Shown here: piece after piece, positions 7,770-14,502 of the stretch
Position numbering within the stretch: position 1 is the first letter of the stretch
How the letters are laid out: each line of letters begins with the position of its first letter
Source of the DNA: Chitinophagaceae bacterium
GTDB lineage: Bacteria; Bacteroidota; Bacteroidia; Chitinophagales; Chitinophagaceae
NCBI GenBank assembly: GCA_025455245.1
Contig: JALOMX010000038.1
Coordinates: forward strand, 1 to 14,829
Length of the DNA stretch: 14,829 nt
Direction: 5' to 3'
Made by a program: the position numbers and the translations under genes
The notes under the pieces: generated by a model
Told to the model about the DNA's origin: nothing
Seen by the model: the letters and a program-made list of their open reading frames with translations, nothing else
Databases searched by the model: none

Positions 7770-7781
7770 AACTAATACATC

Positions 7782-9056
7782 ATGTCAGACCTTGTACATA
7801 TTACCATCGATGGTAAAAGCATTCAGGCTGAAAAAGGCCGTAACCTGGTGCAGGTAGCGAAAGAAAACGGCATCTTTATTCCCTCGCTATGTTATTATGA
7901 ACATATAGAACCTCCCCTTGGCACTTGCCGTGTTTGCACAAGCAAAATCAATGGAAAATACGCACCGGCATGTACTGAAAAAGTAAGAGAGGGATTAACG
8001 GTTGAGGTAAACACGCCCGACCTGAACGACACAAGAAAGGCATTGGTTGAGATGATGTTTGCTGAAGGGAATCATATTTGTCCGGCATGTGAAAAAAGCG
8101 GCAATTGCGATCTTCAGCACATGGGTTATGAACTTGGAATTTCCAATACAAGGTTTCAGCACCTGTTTAAAGACAGGCTGATAGATTTCAATCCCCAACG
8201 CATGATCATGGAACACAACCGTTGTATTAAATGCTTGCGTTGTGTTGTGGATGTAAAAACGGATGAGGGAAAAACTGTTTTTAATTATCAAAACCGGGGC
8301 AATGAAACCTATGTAGGCATTGATTATGAGCAGGAAGCCAAACTAACGGAAGAACAGGCTGTGAATGCCATGCATATTTGTCCGACAGGGGCTATTATTG
8401 TACGCGGAGTCAGCCTTTCTGCCCCTTTTGGCGAGCGTAAATTCGATATGGAATCTGTGCAGGAAAACTTCAACAAGAAAAAACCGGGGCTGCGCAAACG
8501 TGAGCCCGTTATGAGTAAAAAGATCGTTGCTACCGTTTCGCTTGCCGGTTGTTTTGGTTGCCATATGAGCCTGCTTGATATTGACACCGAATTGCTTGAT
8601 ATGGTAGAATTAGTATCATTCGATAAATCGCCGCTTACCGACTTCAAACACTTTACATCAAGATGTCATTTGGGTATCATTGAGGGAGGTGTATGTAACT
8701 CGGAGAACATTGAAACGTTGCGGAAATTCAGGGAACAGTGTGACATCCTTGTATCACTGGGTGAATGTGCTATCTGGGGAGGCCTGCCTTCTATGCGTAA
8801 CAGTATTCCGTTGAGTGAGTGTCTTGAAGAAGCTTACCTCAACTCGGCCACAAGCGAAGCAGGCGCCCATGTAGTTCCCTATCACGAAGACTTGCCAAAG
8901 ATTCTGGACCGTGTATATGCATGCAACGAAATTGTGAAGATTGATTATCACATACCCGGTTGCCCTCCTGATGCAAACCATATCTGGAAGACAGTGAAGA
9001 ACATTCTTTGGGGTGAAGAGTACTCGATCTTATATTCTGAGTTTAAATATGATTGA
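7782..9056 (+). CDS. hoxU-hoxY: Fused HoxU-HoxY subunits of NAD-linked hydrogenase
   Basis: One 424-residue ORF covers two normally separate subunits. Residues 1 to about 222 are HoxU (NuoG N-terminal-like). C37, C49, C52 and C64 suit a [2Fe-2S] cluster; H98, C100, C103 and C109 the His-ligated [4Fe-4S] cluster; C148, C151, C154 and C200 an N4-type [4Fe-4S] cluster. Residues 244-424 are HoxY, the [NiFe] small subunit, with GCFGCHMS (256-263; C257, C260), GECAIWGG (C329) and PGCPPDANHIW (C394) for the proximal cluster. Cys305 in EGGVC is an extra cysteine. The join is a polar linker of about 20 residues. Met244 sits at the join, but no ribosome-binding site precedes it. In the separate enzyme, HoxU belongs to the diaphorase half and HoxY to the hydrogenase half, so the fusion would tie them together. 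Domain calls are secure; whether one polypeptide accumulates in the cell is inferred from the open frame. Confidence 0.93.
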   Translation: MSDLVHITIDGKSIQAEKGRNLVQVAKENGIFIPSLCYYEHIEPPLGTCRVCTSKINGKYAPACTEKVREGLTVEVNTPDLNDTRKALVEMMFAEGNHICPACEKSGNCDLQHMGYELGISNTRFQHLFKDRLIDFNPQRMIMEHNRCIKCLRCVVDVKTDEGKTVFNYQNRGNETYVGIDYEQEAKLTEEQAVNAMHICPTGAIIVRGVSLSAPFGERKFDMESVQENFNKKKPGLRKREPVMSKKIVATVSLAGCFGCHMSLLDIDTELLDMVELVSFDKSPLTDFKHFTSRCHLGIIEGGVCNSENIETLRKFREQCDILVSLGECAIWGGLPSMRNSIPLSECLEEAYLNSATSEAGAHVVPYHEDLPKILDRVYACNEIVKIDYHIPGCPPDANHIWKTVKNILWGEEYSILYSEFKYD

Positions 9057-9234
9057 TTTTTTGTTTATTATTTATGGTTCAGGGTATATTCTTTAGTTCA
9101 AACATCTCATTAAATTTTACACACATCAACCTCGTACATATAAATCACACTAACCATAAACAATAAACCATAAACACCAGATACAACACACCAACAATAA
9201 ATACCAAACCATAAACCAAAAAACAACTATTAAC
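9057..9234. repeat. A/C-rich spacer with AACCATAAAC repeats
   Basis: The 178-bp gap before hoxH has no gene. AACCATAAAC is repeated at 9152-9161, 9166-9175 and 9207-9216. An inverted relative occupies 9061-9079 and pairs with 9152-9170 at 17 of 19 positions, which could fold a long hairpin with a loop of about 70 nt. From about 9120 to the hoxH ATG the plus strand is nearly free of G, so the leader of hoxH should be largely unstructured. That can aid translation in organisms that rarely use Shine-Dalgarno sequences, and none is seen here. Function is unproven. Confidence 0.6.
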
Positions 9235-10686
9235 ATGACACAAAAAATAACGATTGATCCCGTAACGCGTGTTGAAGGCCACGGACGGGTTACCATCCAT
9301 CTCGATGAATACGGACAGGTGAAGGATTCATTTTTTCACATTGTTGAATTCAGGGGATTTGAGCGGTTCATACAAGGGCATCCGTATTGGGAAGCGCCTG
9401 TACTGGTGCAAAGGCTTTGCGGTATTTGCCCGGTTAGCCATCACCTTGCTGCCGCCAAAGCCATTGATCAGCTCGTGGGTATTGATCCGGAAAATCTTTC
9501 TCCCACTGCAACCCTGCTTCGACGGTTGATGCATTTCGGACAAATGTTTCAATCGCACGCCCTGCACTTTTTTTACCTCGCTTCCCCCGATCTCTTGTTT
9601 GGCGTAGATGCACCTGCTGAAAAAAGAAATGTTGTGGCTGTTGCCGAAGCTAACCGTGACCTCGCCATAAAAGGCATTACCATGCGCAAGTTCGGACAGG
9701 AGATTATCAAAGCAGTTGCGGGTAAAAAAATACATGGTATACTTGCCGTACCGGGTGGTGTACATAAAACCTTCTCGCAGGAAGAAAGGGATTACTTCCT
9801 TGATGGAAAAAATATCGAAAGCATTGATACCATGATCGAATGGTCAATGGGAATGATTGATTTCATAAAAAGTTACCACGAGGCCAATCATAAATTCCTC
9901 GATGAATTTGCTTCCTTCCCGTCGGGTCACCTTGGCATGGTGAGAAGTGATGGCGCTATGGAAATGTATCATGGAAAGCTGAGGGCTGTAGACTTTGAGG
10001 GAAATTGCACCCTTGATGATATCAGTACAGACGAATATCAGGAGTATTTTCTGGAAGCGGTTGCCCAATGGTCATACATGAAGTTTCCCTATTTAAAAAA
10101 TCTTGGGAGGGATAAAGGATGGAACAGGGTTGGCCCACTTGCACGTATAAATGTGTGCGACTACATCCCTACTCCGTTGGCTGAGAAAGCCCGTCAGGAT
10201 TTTATAGCCTTTACAGGAAAGAAAGTAAATAACAGCACTATGTTTTCGCATTGGGCACGCCTGATAGAAATCCTGCACAGTGCAGAGATTATGCGCGAAA
10301 TATTACTTGACCCTGAGCTTTTCGGAAATGACCTGGTACGTAAAGGTGAACCCCGTTATAAAGGTATTGGAATTATTGAAGCACCAAGGGGTACATTGAC
10401 CCACCATTATGAGGTTGATGAAAAAGGCATGATCACAAAATGCAATTTGATTGTAAGTACTACGCACAACAACGATGCGATGAACAATGCCGTAAAATGG
10501 GTGGCAAACAATGTTATCAGCAGGAAAGGGCATGTTACAGATGGTATGCTGAATCAGGTGGAGGTTGCCATCCGCGCCTACGACCCCTGCCTGAGTTGTG
10601 CCACACAGGCATTGGGTAAAATGCCTTTGAAGGCTGAATTATATAGCCATAAAGGAGAACTGATAGATGAAAGAACAAGAAACTGA
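9235..10686 (+). CDS. hoxH: NAD-linked [NiFe] hydrogenase large subunit HoxH
   Basis: Carries the Ni-Fe active site that splits or forms H2, paired with the HoxY half of the preceding protein; cytoplasmic. The N-terminal RVEGHGR (12-18) and the L1 motif RLCGICPVSHH (60-70) supply Cys62 and Cys65. The C-terminal L2 motif DPCLSC (450-455) supplies Cys452 and Cys455, so all four metal-binding cysteines are present. The 483-residue length and the tail ALGKMPLKAELYSHKGELIDERTRN in two blocks (459-468 and 469-483) fit a precursor that is trimmed at its C-terminus after nickel insertion. The residue before the expected cut is Gln458 (CATQ, codon CAG), where His is usual. Its processing protease gene overlaps the 3' end. 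Group 3d assignment follows from the hoxF-U-Y-H arrangement and motif context. Confidence 0.96.
   Translation: MTQKITIDPVTRVEGHGRVTIHLDEYGQVKDSFFHIVEFRGFERFIQGHPYWEAPVLVQRLCGICPVSHHLAAAKAIDQLVGIDPENLSPTATLLRRLMHFGQMFQSHALHFFYLASPDLLFGVDAPAEKRNVVAVAEANRDLAIKGITMRKFGQEIIKAVAGKKIHGILAVPGGVHKTFSQEERDYFLDGKNIESIDTMIEWSMGMIDFIKSYHEANHKFLDEFASFPSGHLGMVRSDGAMEMYHGKLRAVDFEGNCTLDDISTDEYQEYFLEAVAQWSYMKFPYLKNLGRDKGWNRVGPLARINVCDYIPTPLAEKARQDFIAFTGKKVNNSTMFSHWARLIEILHSAEIMREILLDPELFGNDLVRKGEPRYKGIGIIEAPRGTLTHHYEVDEKGMITKCNLIVSTTHNNDAMNNAVKWVANNVISRKGHVTDGMLNQVEVAIRAYDPCLSCATQALGKMPLKAELYSHKGELIDERTRN
10651..10657 (+). promoter_or_regulatory. Shine-Dalgarno-like site for hoxW
   Basis: AAAGGAG lies inside the 3' end of hoxH, 9 nt before the hoxW ATG at 10667. 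It is one of the few clear Shine-Dalgarno-like sites in the window and supports both that start and the 20-bp overlap with hoxH, where translational coupling is likely. Confidence 0.6.
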
Positions 10687-11158
10687 GGATATAAAAATAT
10701 TACTGCTTGCCATTGGCAATAGTGGGCGCGGAGATGATGGTCTCGGCTGGAAATTAGGAGATTTGATTGCTGAATCGGGCTTTAAAGAAGTTTCGGTTGA
10801 ATACAGATATCAGTTACAGGTCGAAGATGCTCAATTCATTACCCATTATGATGCCGTAATATTTTCTGATGCAACCGAGCAGCAAAATGAAAAGGGATTT
10901 TCATTCAGCAAATGTATTCCGGCCAACACCTACTACTACTCATCCCACCGGCAGAGTCCGGAAACAGTTCTTTATTTATCCAATGAACTTTATGGAAAAT
11001 TTCCCGAAGCATGGATTCTGGCAATCAGCGGTTATAACTGGGAACTTGGGGAGGGTCTGAGTGAACATGCGGAACAGAATTTAAACAAAGCATTTTTTGC
11101 GCTGCAAGGCATTTTGGAAAGCCATATCAGAACTACAGTTCCGGAGACAGTTGAATAA
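10667..11158 (+). CDS. hoxW: Hydrogenase maturation endopeptidase HoxW
   Basis: Nickel-sensing aspartic-type endopeptidase of the HyaD/HybD/HycI/HoxW family that removes the C-terminal tail of the large subunit once nickel is inserted, closing the active site. The 163-residue protein shows the family's AIGNSGRGDDGLG opening (15-27) and the likely nickel-contacting residues Asp23, Asp68 (IFSDAT) and His94 (SSHRQSP), corresponding to Glu16, Asp62 and His93 of HybD. The gene overlaps hoxH by 20 bp and has its own Shine-Dalgarno-like site, so it is very probably dedicated to HoxH. This matters because its substrate has Gln, not His, before the cut site. The 109-bp gap after it separates the hox genes from the Ech genes. 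Confidence 0.88.
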   Translation: MKEQETEDIKILLLAIGNSGRGDDGLGWKLGDLIAESGFKEVSVEYRYQLQVEDAQFITHYDAVIFSDATEQQNEKGFSFSKCIPANTYYYSSHRQSPETVLYLSNELYGKFPEAWILAISGYNWELGEGLSEHAEQNLNKAFFALQGILESHIRTTVPETVE

Positions 11159-11194
11159 CATCGCCCAATCAACCTAACCCAAATCATGCTGCAA

Positions 11195-11210
11195 TATGAC
11201 CTTTGTCATA
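11195..11210. promoter_or_regulatory. Small perfect dyad between hoxW and echA
   Basis: TATGAC at 11195-11200 and GTCATA at 11205-11210 form a perfect 6-bp inverted repeat around CTTT in the 109-bp gap before echA. It is too short and lacks the T tract of a terminator; it could be an operator half-site pair. Evidence is symmetry alone. Confidence 0.2.
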
Positions 11211-11267
11211 AGCCACCCACCCCCCTATCGGTAATTTCGTGCATTCTGCCACTCGAAATCTCCGGTT

Positions 11268-13133
11268 ATGGAAAGTTATTTGTCCGGCCTTTTTTTTCTA
11301 CCTCTTCTGGTCAGTCTTTTATTGCTCATTCTTCCAAAAAACCTGGTAAAACCTTTGGTTATTGTTGCTGCAGTGGCATTGTCTGCAATGTCTGTTATAG
11401 CATTCAGCAACATATCAGGTGCACAATACATTACCGCCCCGGATTATACGAATAATATAGTATTTGGACTCGATGTACTGTTGCTTTGCTTTTTTGGATG
11501 GGTAGCTATTCAAAGAAAAAGTTTATGGGTTGGTATATTAAGTGTGGTTCAGTTAGCCGGACTGATCTACCTGTTCTTCAACCTTTCCCATACACAATCT
11601 GCACAGTTGATGGTAGATGAATTAAGCGGGTTCATGTTCATACTGATCAATGTCATCAGCAGCATTATTGCCATTTTCTCCCTGAAATATATCGAACAGG
11701 AAGATTGCAGTCCTTTCAGAAGAAAATATTTCCTGTCCATAATTTTCTGGTTTATAGCAGCCATGAACCTTGTGGTATCAGCCGACAACCTTGAATACTT
11801 TTTCCTGTTTTTTGAATTGACCACATTGGCTTCCTATCTTCTGATCAGTTTCAGGAAAGATGAGGTTTCAGAAAAAAATGCAGTCACCGCATTATGGATG
11901 AATCAGATTGGCGGAGTAGCCTTGTTAAGTGCCATCTTTTATATTCACCTGAATCAATTGGGTGATATTACATTCACCAATTTGCTTTCAAACACCGGAC
12001 AACAGGCTATTTTATTACCGCTTGCATTCATCAGCATAGCAGCCCTTATCAAAGGCGCTCAAATGCCCTTCAGTAAATGGTTGCTTGGGGCTATGGTAGC
12101 TCCTACTCCTGTGAGCGCTTTACTGCATTCAAGCACCATGGTTAAAATTGCACCCTTTGTTATCCTACGTCTTTCGCCGGCATTAAAAGACACTTCACTT
12201 TCAATGGTTATCATAGGGCTGACTGCCTTTGTGTTTGTGGCAGCAGCTTTAGGTGCTTTGGCTCAGGATAATTTTAAACGGATCCTTGCCCACTCCACTA
12301 TTGCCCTGCTTGCCCTTATGATAATGATGGCGGCCTTGGGTACACCAACTACTACCATTGCCGCATTAGTCCTGATCCTTTTCCATGGAATTTCAAAAAG
12401 TATGCTATTCCTCAATGCCGGGATACTTGAAAAGGTCTTTCATATGAAAGAAACTTCGGATATGGACCGTCTGAGCGAAACAGGCCCCTTCACCGCCATG
12501 GTCATGATCATTGGTTTTATGAGCCTTTTATTGCCTCCATTCGGTGCATTTATTGGTAAATGGCTAAGCATTGAAACCCTGGGAAGTTTTGCCATTGAAT
12601 CGAAACTGCTTGGCGCGCTAACCATTGTGGCAGTGGCCTTCGGCGGGGCCATCCTTACCTTGCTTTACTTTAAGGTAATCGGGGTACTGATAAACCGTTC
12701 GGGAGAAACCGATAAAATCAGTTTTGAAAAAACAGGTATGATATACCGTGCGACCATGTACATGCTCCTTGGTATTATTACTTTCAGTATTTTCGGATTG
12801 CCATGGTTGTTAACACAATATTTTTCACCGGTTTCAGAGGCGACTTTGCAGCAAGCCGCGACCGTTACATCAGAAGGATGGAATATGCTCATCGGATCAG
12901 TAAGCCTTCCCATTGTACCATTGGCTATTGCATTTCTGATGTTGCCTGCCACCTTATTGACGGCCATGTTTATCAGGTTTAAGAATGTGGACCGCGCAAA
13001 AGAGTATATGTGCGGTGAAAAGGTTAATTATTCGTTTGGATCGTTTTACTTTTCTACCGAGGTGGCAACACCCTGGTTTTACTCAATAGGCATCGCATTT
13101 TTTCTGGCCATGCTCATGGTATCACTTTTATAA
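11268..13133 (+). CDS. echA: Ech-type hydrogenase antiporter-like subunit EchA
   Basis: A 621-residue polytopic membrane protein of the NuoL/MrpA-like family, with about 15-16 hydrophobic segments. It is the ion-translocating subunit of a group 4 energy-converting hydrogenase. Conserved charged residues sit within the helices as expected: Glu183 (FFELTTLASYLLI), Lys262 (ALIKGAQMPFSKWL), Lys293 in the HSSTMVK segment, His373/Lys377 (FHGISKSML) and Lys431 (FIGKWL). The C-terminal cytoplasmic EYMCGE (579-584) followed by FGSFYFSTE matches the ending of Ech/Coo-type subunits better than NuoL or Mrp proteins. It starts an EchA-B-C-D order like that of described ech operons. The ATG at 11268 begins directly with a hydrophobic segment and lacks a clear Shine-Dalgarno site. 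Proton versus sodium specificity cannot be read from this alone. Confidence 0.88.
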   Translation: MESYLSGLFFLPLLVSLLLLILPKNLVKPLVIVAAVALSAMSVIAFSNISGAQYITAPDYTNNIVFGLDVLLLCFFGWVAIQRKSLWVGILSVVQLAGLIYLFFNLSHTQSAQLMVDELSGFMFILINVISSIIAIFSLKYIEQEDCSPFRRKYFLSIIFWFIAAMNLVVSADNLEYFFLFFELTTLASYLLISFRKDEVSEKNAVTALWMNQIGGVALLSAIFYIHLNQLGDITFTNLLSNTGQQAILLPLAFISIAALIKGAQMPFSKWLLGAMVAPTPVSALLHSSTMVKIAPFVILRLSPALKDTSLSMVIIGLTAFVFVAAALGALAQDNFKRILAHSTIALLALMIMMAALGTPTTTIAALVLILFHGISKSMLFLNAGILEKVFHMKETSDMDRLSETGPFTAMVMIIGFMSLLLPPFGAFIGKWLSIETLGSFAIESKLLGALTIVAVAFGGAILTLLYFKVIGVLINRSGETDKISFEKTGMIYRATMYMLLGIITFSIFGLPWLLTQYFSPVSEATLQQAATVTSEGWNMLIGSVSLPIVPLAIAFLMLPATLLTAMFIRFKNVDRAKEYMCGEKVNYSFGSFYFSTEVATPWFYSIGIAFFLAMLMVSLL

Positions 13134-13142
13134 TCCGGCAGT

Positions 13143-13982
13143 ATGACAAATATGTATATATCAATCATTCTCATCATTGCAGCTCCTCTGATCGGAGGCC
13201 TGTTGTATGGATTTGAACGCATCGTAAAAGCCCGGATGCAGCGGAGAATAGGCCCCCCATTACTTCAGCCATTTTATGACTTTTTTAAACTGGCAGACAA
13301 AAGGAAAATGGTAGTGCATTCCGCTCATGCCTTTCTGGGCATCATGCATTTCATTTCACTTTGGTTTGCATTGGCTGTTTTATTGCTTGGCGGCGATCTC
13401 ATCCTCGTCATTTTCCTGCACCTGCTTTCCTCTGCCCTGCTTATTCTTTCAGCTTACAGCACAAGGTCAGTATTCAGCCATCTCGGTGCCAACAGGTCTG
13501 CCATCAGCATCCTTGCATACGAACCGGTACTGATCATTATTGCTGTTTCCATTTTTATGTTGACCGGTAGCTTTGAAGCAGGCGCGGCTTTTAGCAGCAA
13601 CCAACCGCTTTTGTACAAAATGCCCCTTGCATTTGTAGCTTTGCTGTTGGTACTTCCTATTAAACTGAAGAAATCTCCATTTGATGTAGCGGAAGCACAT
13701 CAGGAGGTGACCGGAGGGGTGGAACTGGAATTCTCAGGTATTTTTTATGAAGCTGTGTACACGGCAAAATGGCTTGATTATGTTTTTTGCTATACACTCA
13801 TTTTTCTTTTTGCCGGGAGCAATTTGCTGCTTGGTTTTGCATTAAGTATTTTCACATTTATTTATCTGAATGCACTTGACAATTCAACGGCCCGTGTCAA
13901 TTACAAACAGATGCTACGATTTTCACTCGGTGTTTCCTTTTCACTCGCATTCATTAATTTATTAATAAACAGTTTGTCATGA
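13143..13982 (+). CDS. echB: Ech-type hydrogenase NuoH-like subunit EchB
   Basis: A 279-residue integral membrane protein related to NuoH/HycD/CooK, which anchors the peripheral hydrogenase arm and links redox chemistry to ion transport. Motifs are ERIVKARMQRRIGPP (25-39) followed by LLQPFYDFFKLADK (40-53), the signature first cytoplasmic loop, and SPFDVAEAHQEVTGG (178-192), the acidic loop equivalent to that of NuoH. About eight hydrophobic segments are visible, and the length fits Ech/Hyc versions, which are shorter than NuoH. It starts 9 nt after echA; its stop overlaps the echC start in an ATGA arrangement, showing tight operon organisation and probable translational coupling. Confidence 0.92.
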   Translation: MTNMYISIILIIAAPLIGGLLYGFERIVKARMQRRIGPPLLQPFYDFFKLADKRKMVVHSAHAFLGIMHFISLWFALAVLLLGGDLILVIFLHLLSSALLILSAYSTRSVFSHLGANRSAISILAYEPVLIIIAVSIFMLTGSFEAGAAFSSNQPLLYKMPLAFVALLLVLPIKLKKSPFDVAEAHQEVTGGVELEFSGIFYEAVYTAKWLDYVFCYTLIFLFAGSNLLLGFALSIFTFIYLNALDNSTARVNYKQMLRFSLGVSFSLAFINLLINSLS

Positions 13983-14491
13983 ACCTTTCAGGCTATAGAA
14001 AAAAATCTCCGTGGATACTTCATTACAATGCCGGCAGTTGCAATGGCTGCGACATTGAAATTCTGGCCTGCCTTGGCCCCAAATATGACATTGAAAGATT
14101 TGGCATGATCAATACGGGTAACCCGAAGCAGAGTGATATTTTACTCGTTACCGGGCCCGTTACCAAACGCTCGCGTGAAAGATTGGTGGAGATATATGCA
14201 CAGATGCCGGAACCCAAAGTGGTTATTGCCTGTGGCGCTTGTGCTTCAACGGGAGGTGTATTCAGGGGTATGTATAACTGTGAAGGCGGAGTTGACCAAT
14301 ACATTCCCGTAGATGTATATGTATGCGGATGCGGAACAAGACCGGAGCAAATTATTGATGGTGTAGTACAGGGGCTTGCCATTCTTGAACAGAAGACAAA
14401 AGAATTGGAAGCTTCGGTAAAATTGAATAACGAAGCTATTGAAGAAAATCATCAGGTAAACAGAAGACATATTGCAGCATCTATTAAATAA
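13979..14491 (+). CDS. echC: Ech-type hydrogenase small subunit EchC (NuoB-like)
   Basis: The 170-residue NuoB/CooL-like small subunit should hold the [4Fe-4S] cluster next to the Ni-Fe site, at the junction with the membrane arm. The likely ligands are Cys21 and Cys24 (GSCNGCDIE), Cys88 (CGACASTGG) and Cys118 (CGCGTRPE). Two extra cysteines sit three and two residues before the last two ligands (Cys85 and Cys116), and the usual GCPxRPE end reads CGCGTRPE, lacking the proline after the ligand. The final 35 residues form a polar charged tail. The start overlaps the echB stop by 4 nt. The NuoB family is clear; hydrogenase versus hydrogenase-like complex depends on the large subunit beyond the window. 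Confidence 0.9.
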   Translation: MNLSGYRKKSPWILHYNAGSCNGCDIEILACLGPKYDIERFGMINTGNPKQSDILLVTGPVTKRSRERLVEIYAQMPEPKVVIACGACASTGGVFRGMYNCEGGVDQYIPVDVYVCGCGTRPEQIIDGVVQGLAILEQKTKELEASVKLNNEAIEENHQVNRRHIAASIK

Positions 14492-14502
14492 AACATGGTG
14501 GC

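Noticed and set aside
8221..8400. Apparent loss of a second [4Fe-4S] ferredoxin motif in HoxU
   Set aside because: C148, C151, C154 and C200 match the N4-type ligand pattern of NuoG, so this is the normal HoxU arrangement and nothing is missing.
9057..9234. CRISPR-like array
   Set aside because: The repeated unit is only 10 bp with irregular 4- and 31-nt gaps and low complexity, unlike a CRISPR repeat-spacer pattern.
11186..11455. Plus-strand open frame overlapping the start of echA
   Set aside because: It overlaps echA in another frame, has a low-quality Cys/Ser-rich translation, and echA is a clear NuoL-like protein.
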